Part shown: one piece after another, positions 7,554 to 15,745 of the stretch
Position numbering within the stretch: position 1 is the stretch's first letter
Layout of the letters: every line of letters starts with the position of its first letter
Assembly: GCA_016296285.1 (NCBI GenBank)
Contig: JAEDJP010000001.1
Location: forward strand, 1-52,332
DNA length: 52,332 nt
Direction: 5' to 3'
From: Bacilli bacterium
GTDB taxonomy: Bacteria > Bacillota_I > Bacilli_A > RFN20 > CAG-826
Translations under genes and position numbers: made by a program
Notes under the pieces: generated by a model
The model's database searches: none
What the model was told of the DNA's origin: nothing
Seen by the model: only the letters and a program-made list of their open reading frames with translations

Positions 7554-8933
7554 ATGGACAAACTGGGCAATCAATACGTATCGTCCTACCGCAACGAAGG
7601 ATACCTTCCCGTTTCCAAGCGCCTGACCGCCGGATTCGTGGATGTCATGCTTCTCATCATCCTTTCGTTTGGCCTCATGATCGCTTCCTCAGAAATCGCG
7701 ATGGCGGTTCCTTCCTATTCCGAGAAGATCGAGACGATCAATGCTTCCCGCGTTGCCCTTTACGAGTTGCAAGAAGAGACGCTCCTCTATGAGTATCCCG
7801 TCGACCAAGAAGGGAACAAGGATTATTCGACCCCCATTTCCCAAAACAAGGTCTTCGAGAAATATTGCTACGAAAACATCCTATACACCTATTCGCTTTG
7901 CAAAGACGAATGGGATCTCGCCTATACCCTTGGGAACGATGACCCAACCGCCGAAGCGAAACTCGCCGCTTATTCCCCGACGAGTTACGACACGGACCGC
8001 CTTGCCTATTTCTACGTGACTTACGCGAGTGCCCATAACGAAAACGGGAACCTTTTCGCCTTGCAGCAAGGAGAAACCTACATCTCCCATTTCAAGACGA
8101 TTTTGCGCAACGCCTCCGCCGGGGCGGAATGGGATTATTTTGACGGGGATGACCGTTTGCCCGCGCTTTCGATGGCGTTTGCCCATCGCCTTTATCGTTA
8201 TCTCGTCTTCTCCGAAGGCGGCCAGGACGGGCTGAACGCCTACAACTTCCTGATCACCCAATACCAAACCCTTTTCGATGACGCGGGCCAGATTCTTTAT
8301 CGAAGCGACGCCTATCAAGCCCTTTACCAAACCTATTTCTCCGCTTATGGGGAATGTTCGCGCGTCGTTTCCCTTTTCTCGTTCCTTTCCTATGTCGCTT
8401 CGTTCTTGCTTTTGATTCTCTTGCCCTCCCTCCTGTTCAAAAACGGGGAGACCCTTGGCCTGTTCCTTCGCAAGGGCACCCTCTTGCACCAAGATCGTCT
8501 CGAGGTTTCCAAAGGTCAGGTCCTCTTGCGTGACCTTGCCTCGTTTTTCACGTCGTTCCCGACGCTCCTTGTTTCCTGCTATTTCGCCGGCGGCTTCAAT
8601 TCCGGGTGGATGTATCCCCTCTTTTCGATCGGCGGGGCAGGCGTTTCCCTTTTCAACCTCACCCTCATCAGCTTGATTTTCCCCATCGTGAATCTCGCGA
8701 TGGCTTTGATCCGCAAGGACAAGCGCGGCTTCACCGAACTCTTGAGCAACACGATTCTCATCGACCGTTCCTATTACGTCGATCATCGCCTTGAAGCAGA
8801 AGATGAGAAAGAAAAAGAAGAAGAAGCGAAAACCCCGACCCCCGTCTCCGCGGAAGTCCCGTATTTCGATTCATCTTGCTTTGAAAACACGGAACGGCCG
8901 AAGCCGTTCGACGATGATTCGGGCTCTCATTGA
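7554..8933 (+). CDS. RDD-like membrane protein with large extracytoplasmic domain
   Basis: A 459-residue membrane protein following the ATPase stop by 3 bases, so almost certainly co-translated. One hydrophobic helix (about residues 26-48) contains RLTAGFVDVMLL, resembling the first RDD helix. Then come about 230 mostly polar residues, probably outside, and a cluster of hydrophobic helices from about 275. The second cluster has FKNGETLGLFLRKG, like the KxxGxTLGK block of RDD proteins, and later ILIDRSYYVD. The C-terminal tail is highly charged (EKEKEEEAK). It is homologous to the protein at 50126-51388, which sits in the other glycan locus. The specific function is unknown; the pairing with the transporter suggests an accessory subunit. 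The 3' end overlaps the convergent araC-type gene by 7 bases. Confidence 0.72.
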   Translation: MDKLGNQYVSSYRNEGYLPVSKRLTAGFVDVMLLIILSFGLMIASSEIAMAVPSYSEKIETINASRVALYELQEETLLYEYPVDQEGNKDYSTPISQNKVFEKYCYENILYTYSLCKDEWDLAYTLGNDDPTAEAKLAAYSPTSYDTDRLAYFYVTYASAHNENGNLFALQQGETYISHFKTILRNASAGAEWDYFDGDDRLPALSMAFAHRLYRYLVFSEGGQDGLNAYNFLITQYQTLFDDAGQILYRSDAYQALYQTYFSAYGECSRVVSLFSFLSYVASFLLLILLPSLLFKNGETLGLFLRKGTLLHQDRLEVSKGQVLLRDLASFFTSFPTLLVSCYFAGGFNSGWMYPLFSIGGAGVSLFNLTLISLIFPIVNLAMALIRKDKRGFTELLSNTILIDRSYYVDHRLEAEDEKEKEEEAKTPTPVSAEVPYFDSSCFENTERPKPFDDDSGSH

Positions 8934-9787
8934 TCCAGGTCAACGAGATTCTTTTGCTTGTAAAGCGTCGGGGGCATCCCGAAGTACCGCTTGAAGCGGC
9001 GCGCGAAATAGAACTGATTGGAATATCCGATCGCCTCGGCGATCTGGTTGATGGTCAACGTCCGGTGATTGAGCAATTCAATCGCCTTTTTCATGCGGAC
9101 GTCATCGACGAATTGGATGGGGGTGATCCCGATTTGCTCCTTGAAAAGACGCGTGAGGTAGGAAGGGGAAAACCCGAATCGTTCCGCGACCGATTGGATC
9201 GATAAGGCGGGGTCGTTGTAATGGATCGTGAGATAACGGCTGATGATTTTGGTCGTTTCTTCTTTCTTGGACGAAATCTGCATCTGCTCCTTCGGGTGAT
9301 TTTGGAGCAAGAAGGCGAGAAGGCGATAAACGTATCCCGTCACAAGGAGGCCTTCCGCGCTTTCCGTCGCCGCGTTGTCCGCCTCGACCATTTCCTTCAA
9401 GAGCTTTTCGACGGGATGGCCCTCGGCGTCGGAAAAAATGAAATTGTCGGGGCGCATGGTCGTGCCATCCAAGACCGTCCGCATGGCCGTGCCGCTGATC
9501 TCAATCCAGATGTAGGACCACGGGTCGTGTTTCACGGGGCTATAGGTCGCGTTCGAATGGGGAGGCAGGATAAAAAAGTTATTAGCCGAGACATGGCAAG
9601 AATGGCCCTCAAGACGAATGGTTCCTTGCCCGGAAAGGACGTAATGGATGATATAACATGCCTTGTCGGATTGGATGGGCGCTTTGTTGGTTCGACAGCG
9701 TTCATACCCAACAACGAGAGGCGTAATCGCGGAATCGTTGCGCACTGAAATGTAGCTGTAGTATACATCACGGTCAAAGACGCCCAT
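8927..9787 (-). CDS. AraC-family transcriptional regulator
   Basis: A 286-residue regulator with an N-terminal cupin-like sensing domain (about 15-110, with YIIHYVLSGQGTI and FILPPHSNATY) and a C-terminal AraC/XylS DNA-binding domain with two helix-turn-helix units: SIQSVAERFGFSPSYLTRLF and INQIAEAIGYSNQFYFARRF. AGGAGG lies 6 bases before the ATG. It is divergent from the permease-lipoprotein-glycosidase operon and convergent with the RDD gene, and is the obvious local activator of both. The sensed sugar is unknown. No terminator separates it from the RDD gene, so antisense overlap of the two transcripts is expected. Confidence 0.92.
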   Translation of the reverse strand: MGVFDRDVYYSYISVRNDSAITPLVVGYERCRTNKAPIQSDKACYIIHYVLSGQGTIRLEGHSCHVSANNFFILPPHSNATYSPVKHDPWSYIWIEISGTAMRTVLDGTTMRPDNFIFSDAEGHPVEKLLKEMVEADNAATESAEGLLVTGYVYRLLAFLLQNHPKEQMQISSKKEETTKIISRYLTIHYNDPALSIQSVAERFGFSPSYLTRLFKEQIGITPIQFVDDVRMKKAIELLNHRTLTINQIAEAIGYSNQFYFARRFKRYFGMPPTLYKQKNLVDLDQ

Positions 9788-9832
9788 AAAAAACCTCCTG
9801 AATGGCTTCCGCTTTCATTTAAGCACTCAATA

Positions 9833-9847
9833 TCAAAAAAGTATATA
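9833..9847. promoter_or_regulatory. 15-base shared element (copy 2) in the araC-lplB divergent region
   Basis: Identical to positions 5742-5756. It lies between the divergent AraC-type regulator gene and the permease operon, a typical position for an AraC activator site. Confidence 0.5.
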
Positions 9848-9890
9848 TCTACGGTGAAAATGTTTATTCTTTTGGAGGGAACCGCCTTTC

Positions 9891-9909
9891 TATAATGAAA
9901 GCGCTTCCA
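9891..9909 (+). promoter_or_regulatory. -10 element overlapped by a full cre-consensus match
   Basis: A perfect TATAAT (9891-9896) is overlapped by ATGAAAGCGCTTCCA (9895-9909), which fits every position of the CcpA cre consensus WTGNAANCGNWNNCW. No recognisable -35 lies 16-18 bases upstream, as expected for an AraC-dependent promoter. CcpA binding here would block polymerase. If this -10 is used, translation must begin downstream of 9895, for example at 9916. Confidence 0.6.
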
Positions 9910-10887
9910 ATAAGTATGGCTAATATAAGCACAAAGTTGAGTGAACGCGATTTGATTCGCAAGCCCAAGGCGCGGAGCCTTTGGTCCAAATGGGGAATCA
10001 CGCTCTTTTTGATGGCCTTGCCGACAATCGTCTACGTCTTCATCTTCCATTACCTTCCTTTGGAAGGCCTCATCATTTCCTTCAAGGATTACAACTCGTT
10101 TCAGGGCATCTGGGGATCCCCTTGGACCGAGATGGGAGGTTTCAAGCATTTCCACACCTTCGTGACCGCCCCGAACTTCTGGACGCTCGTGAAGAACACC
10201 CTCGTCCTTTCGGTCCTTAGCATCGTTTTCAACTCCACGCTCCCCATTCTTTACGCTTTGTTCCTCAATGAAGTCCGTTTCAAATGGGCCAAGAAGACGG
10301 TGCAGATCATCATGTATGCCCCGTATTTCATCTCGACGGTCGTCATGGTCGGCATCCTCTTCGTCCTCTTCCGCGCGGATACCGGCTCGATCACCAAGAT
10401 CCTCGTGACCCTCGGCTTTGAGGGATCGTCCGCGATGAGCAATCCGAAAGCTTTCGTCGCCATCTACATCATCTCGGGCCTCTGGCAGGGCCTTGGCTGG
10501 TGGTCCATCGTCTACATGGGCTCCCTCGCGAACGTGGACCCGAACCTCCACGATGCCGCGAAAATCGATGGGGCGGGTCGCCTGCGTCGCATCTTCTCGG
10601 TCAATTTCCCCTCCATCCTTCCGCTTGCCATCATCATGCTCATCATGTCGATCGGCAATATCCTGAACGTCGGTTTCGAAAAGGTCTATTTGATGTATAC
10701 CCCGGGCAATTCCGTCGCCTCGGAGATCATCTCGACCTATGTCTATCGCATCTCGTTCCCGGATTACGGGTTGCCCCAATTCTCCTACGCGACCGCGATC
10801 GGCCTCTTCAACTCCGTCATCAACATCATCATCCTCGTGACGGCCAACTTCATCTCGAAAAAGGTTAGCGACAACTCGCTTTGGTAA
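9895..10887 (+). CDS. LplB-type sugar ABC transporter permease
   Basis: Inner-membrane permease of the LplB/YteP family, which imports complex oligosaccharides with a YtcP-type partner and a shared MsmX ATPase. It has about six hydrophobic segments, the family start block (ALPTIVYVFIFHYLPLEG followed by ISFKDY) and the EAA loop HDAAKIDGAGRLRRIF that docks to the ATPase. The longest start is the ATG at 9895, but this lies in a perfect -10 element, and the GGAGGG upstream is 15 bases away, too far for normal use. The in-frame ATG at 9916 (7 residues shorter) is a good alternative. The next permease gene starts just after its stop. Confidence 0.92.
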   Translation: MKALPISMANISTKLSERDLIRKPKARSLWSKWGITLFLMALPTIVYVFIFHYLPLEGLIISFKDYNSFQGIWGSPWTEMGGFKHFHTFVTAPNFWTLVKNTLVLSVLSIVFNSTLPILYALFLNEVRFKWAKKTVQIIMYAPYFISTVVMVGILFVLFRADTGSITKILVTLGFEGSSAMSNPKAFVAIYIISGLWQGLGWWSIVYMGSLANVDPNLHDAAKIDGAGRLRRIFSVNFPSILPLAIIMLIMSIGNILNVGFEKVYLMYTPGNSVASEIISTYVYRISFPDYGLPQFSYATAIGLFNSVINIIILVTANFISKKVSDNSLW

Positions 10888-10892
10888 GGATT

Positions 10893-11750
10893 ATGAAACG
10901 CTGGAATCGTGAAAAAGTCTTTGATGTCGTCATCACCGTCATCATGCTCCTCGTCGCCTTGGCTTTCCTTTTGCCGCTTTTGAATGTCCTCGCCTGCTCG
11001 TTCTCGAGCCCCGAGAAGGTCGTCGCGGGCGAAGTCGGCCTTTTCCCCGTCGAATTCACCGTGCGTGGATATCAAGAGGTATTCGCGAACGACTCCTTGA
11101 TGCGCGGGTTCCTGAACACCCTGTTCTACACCTTCCTCGGTACCGTCATCCAGGTGACCCTCCAGATGCTTTGCGCCTACCCCCTCAGCCGCCCCGATTT
11201 CAAAGGCCGGAAATTCCTCAACATCTTCCTGACCCTCACGATGTTCATCAGCGGCGGCATGATCCCGACCTACCTCCTCATCTCGAACCTCGGGATGCTC
11301 GACACGATTTGGGCGATCATCATCCCGGGCTGCGTCTCCGTCTTCAACATCATCGTCATCCGCACCTACATGCAGAACTCGATTCCCGCGGAACTCCAAG
11401 AGGCGGCGCGCATCGACGGGTGCGGGGATTTCCAGATTTTCCTGCGCGTGGTCTTGCCCCTTTGCAGGCCGATCCTCTTCGTCATGGTCCTCTATGCCAT
11501 CGTTGGGTATTGGAACAACTACTTCAACGCCTTGCTTTACATCCAATCCACGGACCTTTACCCCTTGCAGAGGGTTCTCCAAGACATGCTCGTTACCAAC
11601 AGCGGTTCTCTTGGCGCCGGGGACCCGAACCTGCAGGAACAACTCAAATACGTCACCATTATCGTCAGCTCATTGCCGCTTCTTGTCATATACCCGTTCT
11701 TCCAGAAGTACTTCGAGAAGGGCGTCGTCATGGGCGGCGTGAAAGGATAG
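10893..11750 (+). CDS. YtcP/AraQ-type sugar ABC transporter permease
   Basis: Second permease half, pairing with the preceding LplB-type protein. It has about six hydrophobic helices and the EAA loop LQEAARIDGCGDFQIFLRVV. The C terminus FEKGVVMGGVKG is typical of the YtcP family. I prefer the ATG at 10893, with AAGGA immediately upstream, over the TTG at 10881. It is spaced 5 bases from the upstream stop. In Bacillus subtilis the YteP/YtcP pair takes up pectic oligosaccharides with MsmX (established knowledge), which fits the enzymes encoded downstream. Confidence 0.92.
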   Translation: MKRWNREKVFDVVITVIMLLVALAFLLPLLNVLACSFSSPEKVVAGEVGLFPVEFTVRGYQEVFANDSLMRGFLNTLFYTFLGTVIQVTLQMLCAYPLSRPDFKGRKFLNIFLTLTMFISGGMIPTYLLISNLGMLDTIWAIIIPGCVSVFNIIVIRTYMQNSIPAELQEAARIDGCGDFQIFLRVVLPLCRPILFVMVLYAIVGYWNNYFNALLYIQSTDLYPLQRVLQDMLVTNSGSLGAGDPNLQEQLKYVTIIVSSLPLLVIYPFFQKYFEKGVVMGGVKG

Positions 11751-11762
11751 GAGGTTTCGAGA

Positions 11763-13511
11763 ATGAAAAAACCAATCAACAAGGGATTCGCATTCCTAGG
11801 CATGGCCATTGCCCTCGCAGCTTGCGGTGGTGGCGGAGCCGGTTCCTACGACCCCGATAATTTTCTGCCAGAAGGCACGGCGGAAAATCCCTATCAAATC
11901 GTGAAGGAACCCATCACGATCAAGATTTTCGCGCCCCATAGCAGCGGCAATCCGGAATACAAAGACCTCAAGATGTTCAAGCATCTTTCGAAGGTCACGA
12001 ATCTCAAATTCGAATTCACGACCCCCGACACGAGCGCTTACGCGAATCGCCGTTCCGCCGTGTGGGAAGACCGCAATTACAAACCCGACCTGTTCTTGTT
12101 CAACAACCCGATCGCCGAGCAAATCCAGTACGCGGAGAACAAATTCAACGCCCTGACCCCCTTCAACGATCCCGAGTATTCCGATGGCACGGGGAATGTC
12201 GGTTCCCTCATCGACAACTACATGCCGAATTACAAGGCCCTTTTGGAGAACAACTTCGGCATCGATTCGGAAAAGGAAAGCGCGCGGGAAACCGCGACCA
12301 TCAGCGATGGCAAGATGTATTGCTCCATCTCCGCGAAAGACGTCGCCCGCGACCTCACGTACAAGATGTTTATCAACAACGTCTGGATCAAAAACGTGTA
12401 TACGTCCTACCCGAATTCCTACTGCGCGACCCACGGCATCGACGATGCGTCCAAGATCCTCTTGATCGATGATTACGTCGGCGTCCTCACGGATTTCAAC
12501 GCGTTTGACGCGAACAACAACGGCAAGACGGGCGATGAAATCGCCGTCTCCTCGAAAGCCTTCGAGTACCTTCGCAATTTCATCCTCCAGGCCTATGGGT
12601 ACGTCTCTTACTCCTGCGAGCTTGAAAACGACGGATCCCACTTTACCTATGTCCCGAAGACCAATGCCTACCGCAACTACCTCAAGACCGCCTCTGGCAT
12701 GTGGTCCGCGGGTCTCATGGACCGCAGCACCCCGGAAAACAAGACCGACTCCTTGATGGCGACCAACGGCAAGCGCCTTGGCTCGTTCGTCGCGGCCGCC
12801 CCCTATATCATTACCTCCCAGCAAAACGACCCGAACAACCTCAAAGAAGACGGGACGCCCTATCGTTATGATGAGGAATACGTCACGGTGGCCCCCTTGC
12901 TTTCCTCTTCCTATGACGGTCCGCGCATGCAGCTTGGCTTCGGCTTCTTCAAGCCAGACGGCGCTTGCATCCCCACCGCCTCGAACTACAAGAGGGAAGT
13001 CGCCCGCCTCATCGACATCATGTATGGCCCCCTCGGCACCCAGCTCATCTCCTATGGCGTCGAGAACGAGGACTGGACTTGGGACGATGAAGCCAAAACG
13101 AGCTGGACCTTCCACGTTCCCGATACCTGGACGGGCAACCAGGAGGAATACCGCGGCACGATCACCCCGAACGTCGGCAGTGCTTCCGCCCTCTATTGGT
13201 CCAACGAATTCGTCGGCAAGATGAACGACGAGGTCATCACGCGCCTCAACGCCCAATCCGAGACTTACATCCCCTATCTCAAGACCCCCGAGCCCGCGAA
13301 ATACAAATTCACGAGCAAGGAATACGAGACGATTTCCACGATCAAGGCATCCCTTGATAACCAGATCACCTATTACGAGGCTTCCTTCATCACCGGCCAG
13401 CTCGATCCGAATTCCGATTCCGATTGGAACGACTACCTGAACACGATCGAGCGCTTCCGCGCCGGTGAGCTCGAAGGCCTCTACAACACGATGCTCGCGA
13501 GGTATCGCTGA
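11763..13511 (+). CDS. LplA/LipO-type oligosaccharide-binding lipoprotein
   Basis: Extracellular solute-binding protein for the LplB/YtcP permeases. It has a lipoprotein signal with the lipobox LAAC (Cys about residue 20) and a Gly-rich linker. The 582-residue length and blocks such as ITIKIFAPH, the SGMWSAGLMDRSTPENK region and a C-terminal ITYYEASFITGQLD are typical of the large LipO family. AGGAGG lies 7 bases upstream of the ATG. Its stop overlaps the next start (TGATG), so expression of the binding protein and surface enzymes is coupled. Confidence 0.9.
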   Translation: MKKPINKGFAFLGMAIALAACGGGGAGSYDPDNFLPEGTAENPYQIVKEPITIKIFAPHSSGNPEYKDLKMFKHLSKVTNLKFEFTTPDTSAYANRRSAVWEDRNYKPDLFLFNNPIAEQIQYAENKFNALTPFNDPEYSDGTGNVGSLIDNYMPNYKALLENNFGIDSEKESARETATISDGKMYCSISAKDVARDLTYKMFINNVWIKNVYTSYPNSYCATHGIDDASKILLIDDYVGVLTDFNAFDANNNGKTGDEIAVSSKAFEYLRNFILQAYGYVSYSCELENDGSHFTYVPKTNAYRNYLKTASGMWSAGLMDRSTPENKTDSLMATNGKRLGSFVAAAPYIITSQQNDPNNLKEDGTPYRYDEEYVTVAPLLSSSYDGPRMQLGFGFFKPDGACIPTASNYKREVARLIDIMYGPLGTQLISYGVENEDWTWDDEAKTSWTFHVPDTWTGNQEEYRGTITPNVGSASALYWSNEFVGKMNDEVITRLNAQSETYIPYLKTPEPAKYKFTSKEYETISTIKASLDNQITYYEASFITGQLDPNSDSDWNDYLNTIERFRAGELEGLYNTMLARYR

Positions 13512-15745
13512 TGAAGAATAAAGGCCTGATGCTTCTCCTCCTTTCCGGCATGCTCCTTTCCGCATGCGGAGGCGGAGGGGAACCGCAAGTCTCCTCCTCG
13601 GAAGAAGCCACTTCCTCAAAGAGCAGCGAATCCTCAAAGGAAGCGATCCCGGTTTCCTCGGTCGAGCTCACCCTTGATCGATACGAGGTCACGGTCGGGG
13701 ATGAAATCGGCTTCACGGTCTCCGTCCTCCCCGAGAATGCGGACGACAAAAAAGTGACCCTTGGCGCTTCCGTGGACGGATTCGTGGAAATCAAGGAATC
13801 CACCATCCTCGCCCTGAAGGCGGGAAGCGTCGACATCATCGCGACGAGCGCGGACGGCCTGAAATCCTCCACCAAAACCCTCACCATTCAAGAAAGGAGA
13901 ACGTTTGTGAGCGATCAACAATTCCTCAACGATTTGCCCGCGAATCCTTTCGCGACCGGGACCTACCCGGAAGGGGATACCTGGGGCTTCTCGGACGCCG
14001 GCAAGGTCGGCATCGACAAGGAACGCTTCGAAACGGAATCCCTCTATCCCGTGCCTGCGGATGTCGTGGAATACGCCGCGAAAGATTACGGCATCGTTCC
14101 CGGGGAAGAGAACAACGCCGGCAAGCTCATCAATCTCCTGACGTCCCTCCGAGACGTTGAAGGAACAAAGGTCATCCGTTTCGAGGGCGTCACTTATGAA
14201 TTCGGGAACAGCATCACGGCTTCTTCCCTCAAAGACGTCTATCTCGTCGGCGAGAAAAACACCAAATTCGTGTATACGGGGTGGATGAGTTTCATCGTTC
14301 TCTCGGAATGCGAGAACTTCCACATCAACGGCATCACCTTCGATATCGATCCTTCCCCGACCATCAGCGGCGTCATCGACCACGTCGAGGAAGACGCCTC
14401 GAATGGCTATGTCTACGTCAAGGTCGACGAGGGATATGACCTCACGGACGCGACCTATTCCCGTTATGCCCTCAAGAAGACGGGCAGCTATGCCGAATAC
14501 TACTTTGACGAGAAATATCAGGCATACGTCCCCGATCGTTCGGCGAACCTTTATTACAATCCCGGCCTCAAGAATCTTGAATATAGCTCCGAGACCAAGT
14601 TGCTCAAATGCACCCTTTCGAAGAGCTTCGCCTATTGCAGTTACAAAACCCCGACCGTCGGCAAAGTCGTCGGCATCGCCTTCCAGGTCTACGAAAACCA
14701 CGGCTTCTACTTCAAGGACTGCGTGAACACCTACATGGAAGACGTCACGACCTACACCGTCGGCGGCATGGGCATGCGAACGGACAGCGGCAAGAACCTC
14801 TATCTCAACCGCGTCCGTTTCATCCGCGAACCCGGGACGAGGCGTTTGCTCACCGCGACCGCGGACATCCTCCATACCTGCAACCTCTCGGGCGAGGCGA
14901 TCTTCACCAACTGCGAGCTCGAGGGCAGCCATGACGACGCGATCAACGTCAAATCCTTCTATACGAAAATCAGCGCGATCAGGAACAACGTCGTCTCGGT
15001 CGCCCAAACCCAAAACGAAGTCACGATCAGCTTCGATGTCGGGGACGAAGTCGACGTTTATGACCCCACGGGTCTCAAATACAAGGACACCTTCGTCGTC
15101 CAAAAGGTCGAGCAAATCGGTACCTCGTTCGATCTCACCCTCGACAAGGCCATGCCTTCCCGCGGCTCGAACTCGTACCTCGGGTTCAGCCTTGGCAACG
15201 CCACCAAGGCGGTGCGCTTGACCCTCGACAACACCTTGATCAAGAACAAGCGCAACCGCGGCATCCTTCTCCAAGGCCGTGACTCAGTCATCAAGAACTG
15301 CACCTTCCAAAACGTCAACATGGGCGCCGTCCAGATCCTGGGCGTCGATGACGTCTTCAAGGAAGCCATCGTCCCGAAGAACATCCGGGTCGAGAACACG
15401 AAATTCCTGCAATGCTGGGACGATTTGTCCGCGTTCACCTGGGACGCTTCCGGGAATAGCACCCCCGGCACCCTCCAGAAGGTCGCGATCGAGAATAACT
15501 ATTTCTATCGCGGCACCGGGAATAGCATCTATCTCAAAGGCGTCGGCGACGTGAGCGTCAAGAACAATTTCTTCCAAGAGCAGCGCTCGAAAGCCTACTC
15601 GGTCCGCGTCGATTACGCGGAAAACATCCGCCTCGAGGATAACGCCTATTACCTCGATGGCCAAGGGGGATACAACTTCGCCTCCATCACCTCGAATGCC
15701 ACGGGCGTCACCCAAAGCGGCAATGCCCAGAAAGGAACGTTATGA
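13511..15745 (+). CDS. GH110-like right-handed beta-helix lipoprotein 1
   Basis: Surface lipoprotein of 744 residues: lipobox LSAC (Cys about 19), a Ser/Glu linker, a Big-type Ig domain (about 45-125), then a long beta-helix. The helix has repeated short strands and blocks such as CELEGSHDDAINVKS, NKRNRGILLQGRDSVIKNC and VENTKFLQCWDD. The paired 'DDAIN' and 'RGILLQ' blocks resemble GH110 alpha-galactosidases and related beta-helix enzymes, so a debranching exo-glycosidase role is plausible. The exact linkage cannot be told. It starts at the binding-protein stop and overlaps the next gene by ATGA. The next gene is a clear paralogue. Confidence 0.75.
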   Translation: MKNKGLMLLLLSGMLLSACGGGGEPQVSSSEEATSSKSSESSKEAIPVSSVELTLDRYEVTVGDEIGFTVSVLPENADDKKVTLGASVDGFVEIKESTILALKAGSVDIIATSADGLKSSTKTLTIQERRTFVSDQQFLNDLPANPFATGTYPEGDTWGFSDAGKVGIDKERFETESLYPVPADVVEYAAKDYGIVPGEENNAGKLINLLTSLRDVEGTKVIRFEGVTYEFGNSITASSLKDVYLVGEKNTKFVYTGWMSFIVLSECENFHINGITFDIDPSPTISGVIDHVEEDASNGYVYVKVDEGYDLTDATYSRYALKKTGSYAEYYFDEKYQAYVPDRSANLYYNPGLKNLEYSSETKLLKCTLSKSFAYCSYKTPTVGKVVGIAFQVYENHGFYFKDCVNTYMEDVTTYTVGGMGMRTDSGKNLYLNRVRFIREPGTRRLLTATADILHTCNLSGEAIFTNCELEGSHDDAINVKSFYTKISAIRNNVVSVAQTQNEVTISFDVGDEVDVYDPTGLKYKDTFVVQKVEQIGTSFDLTLDKAMPSRGSNSYLGFSLGNATKAVRLTLDNTLIKNKRNRGILLQGRDSVIKNCTFQNVNMGAVQILGVDDVFKEAIVPKNIRVENTKFLQCWDDLSAFTWDASGNSTPGTLQKVAIENNYFYRGTGNSIYLKGVGDVSVKNNFFQEQRSKAYSVRVDYAENIRLEDNAYYLDGQGGYNFASITSNATGVTQSGNAQKGTL

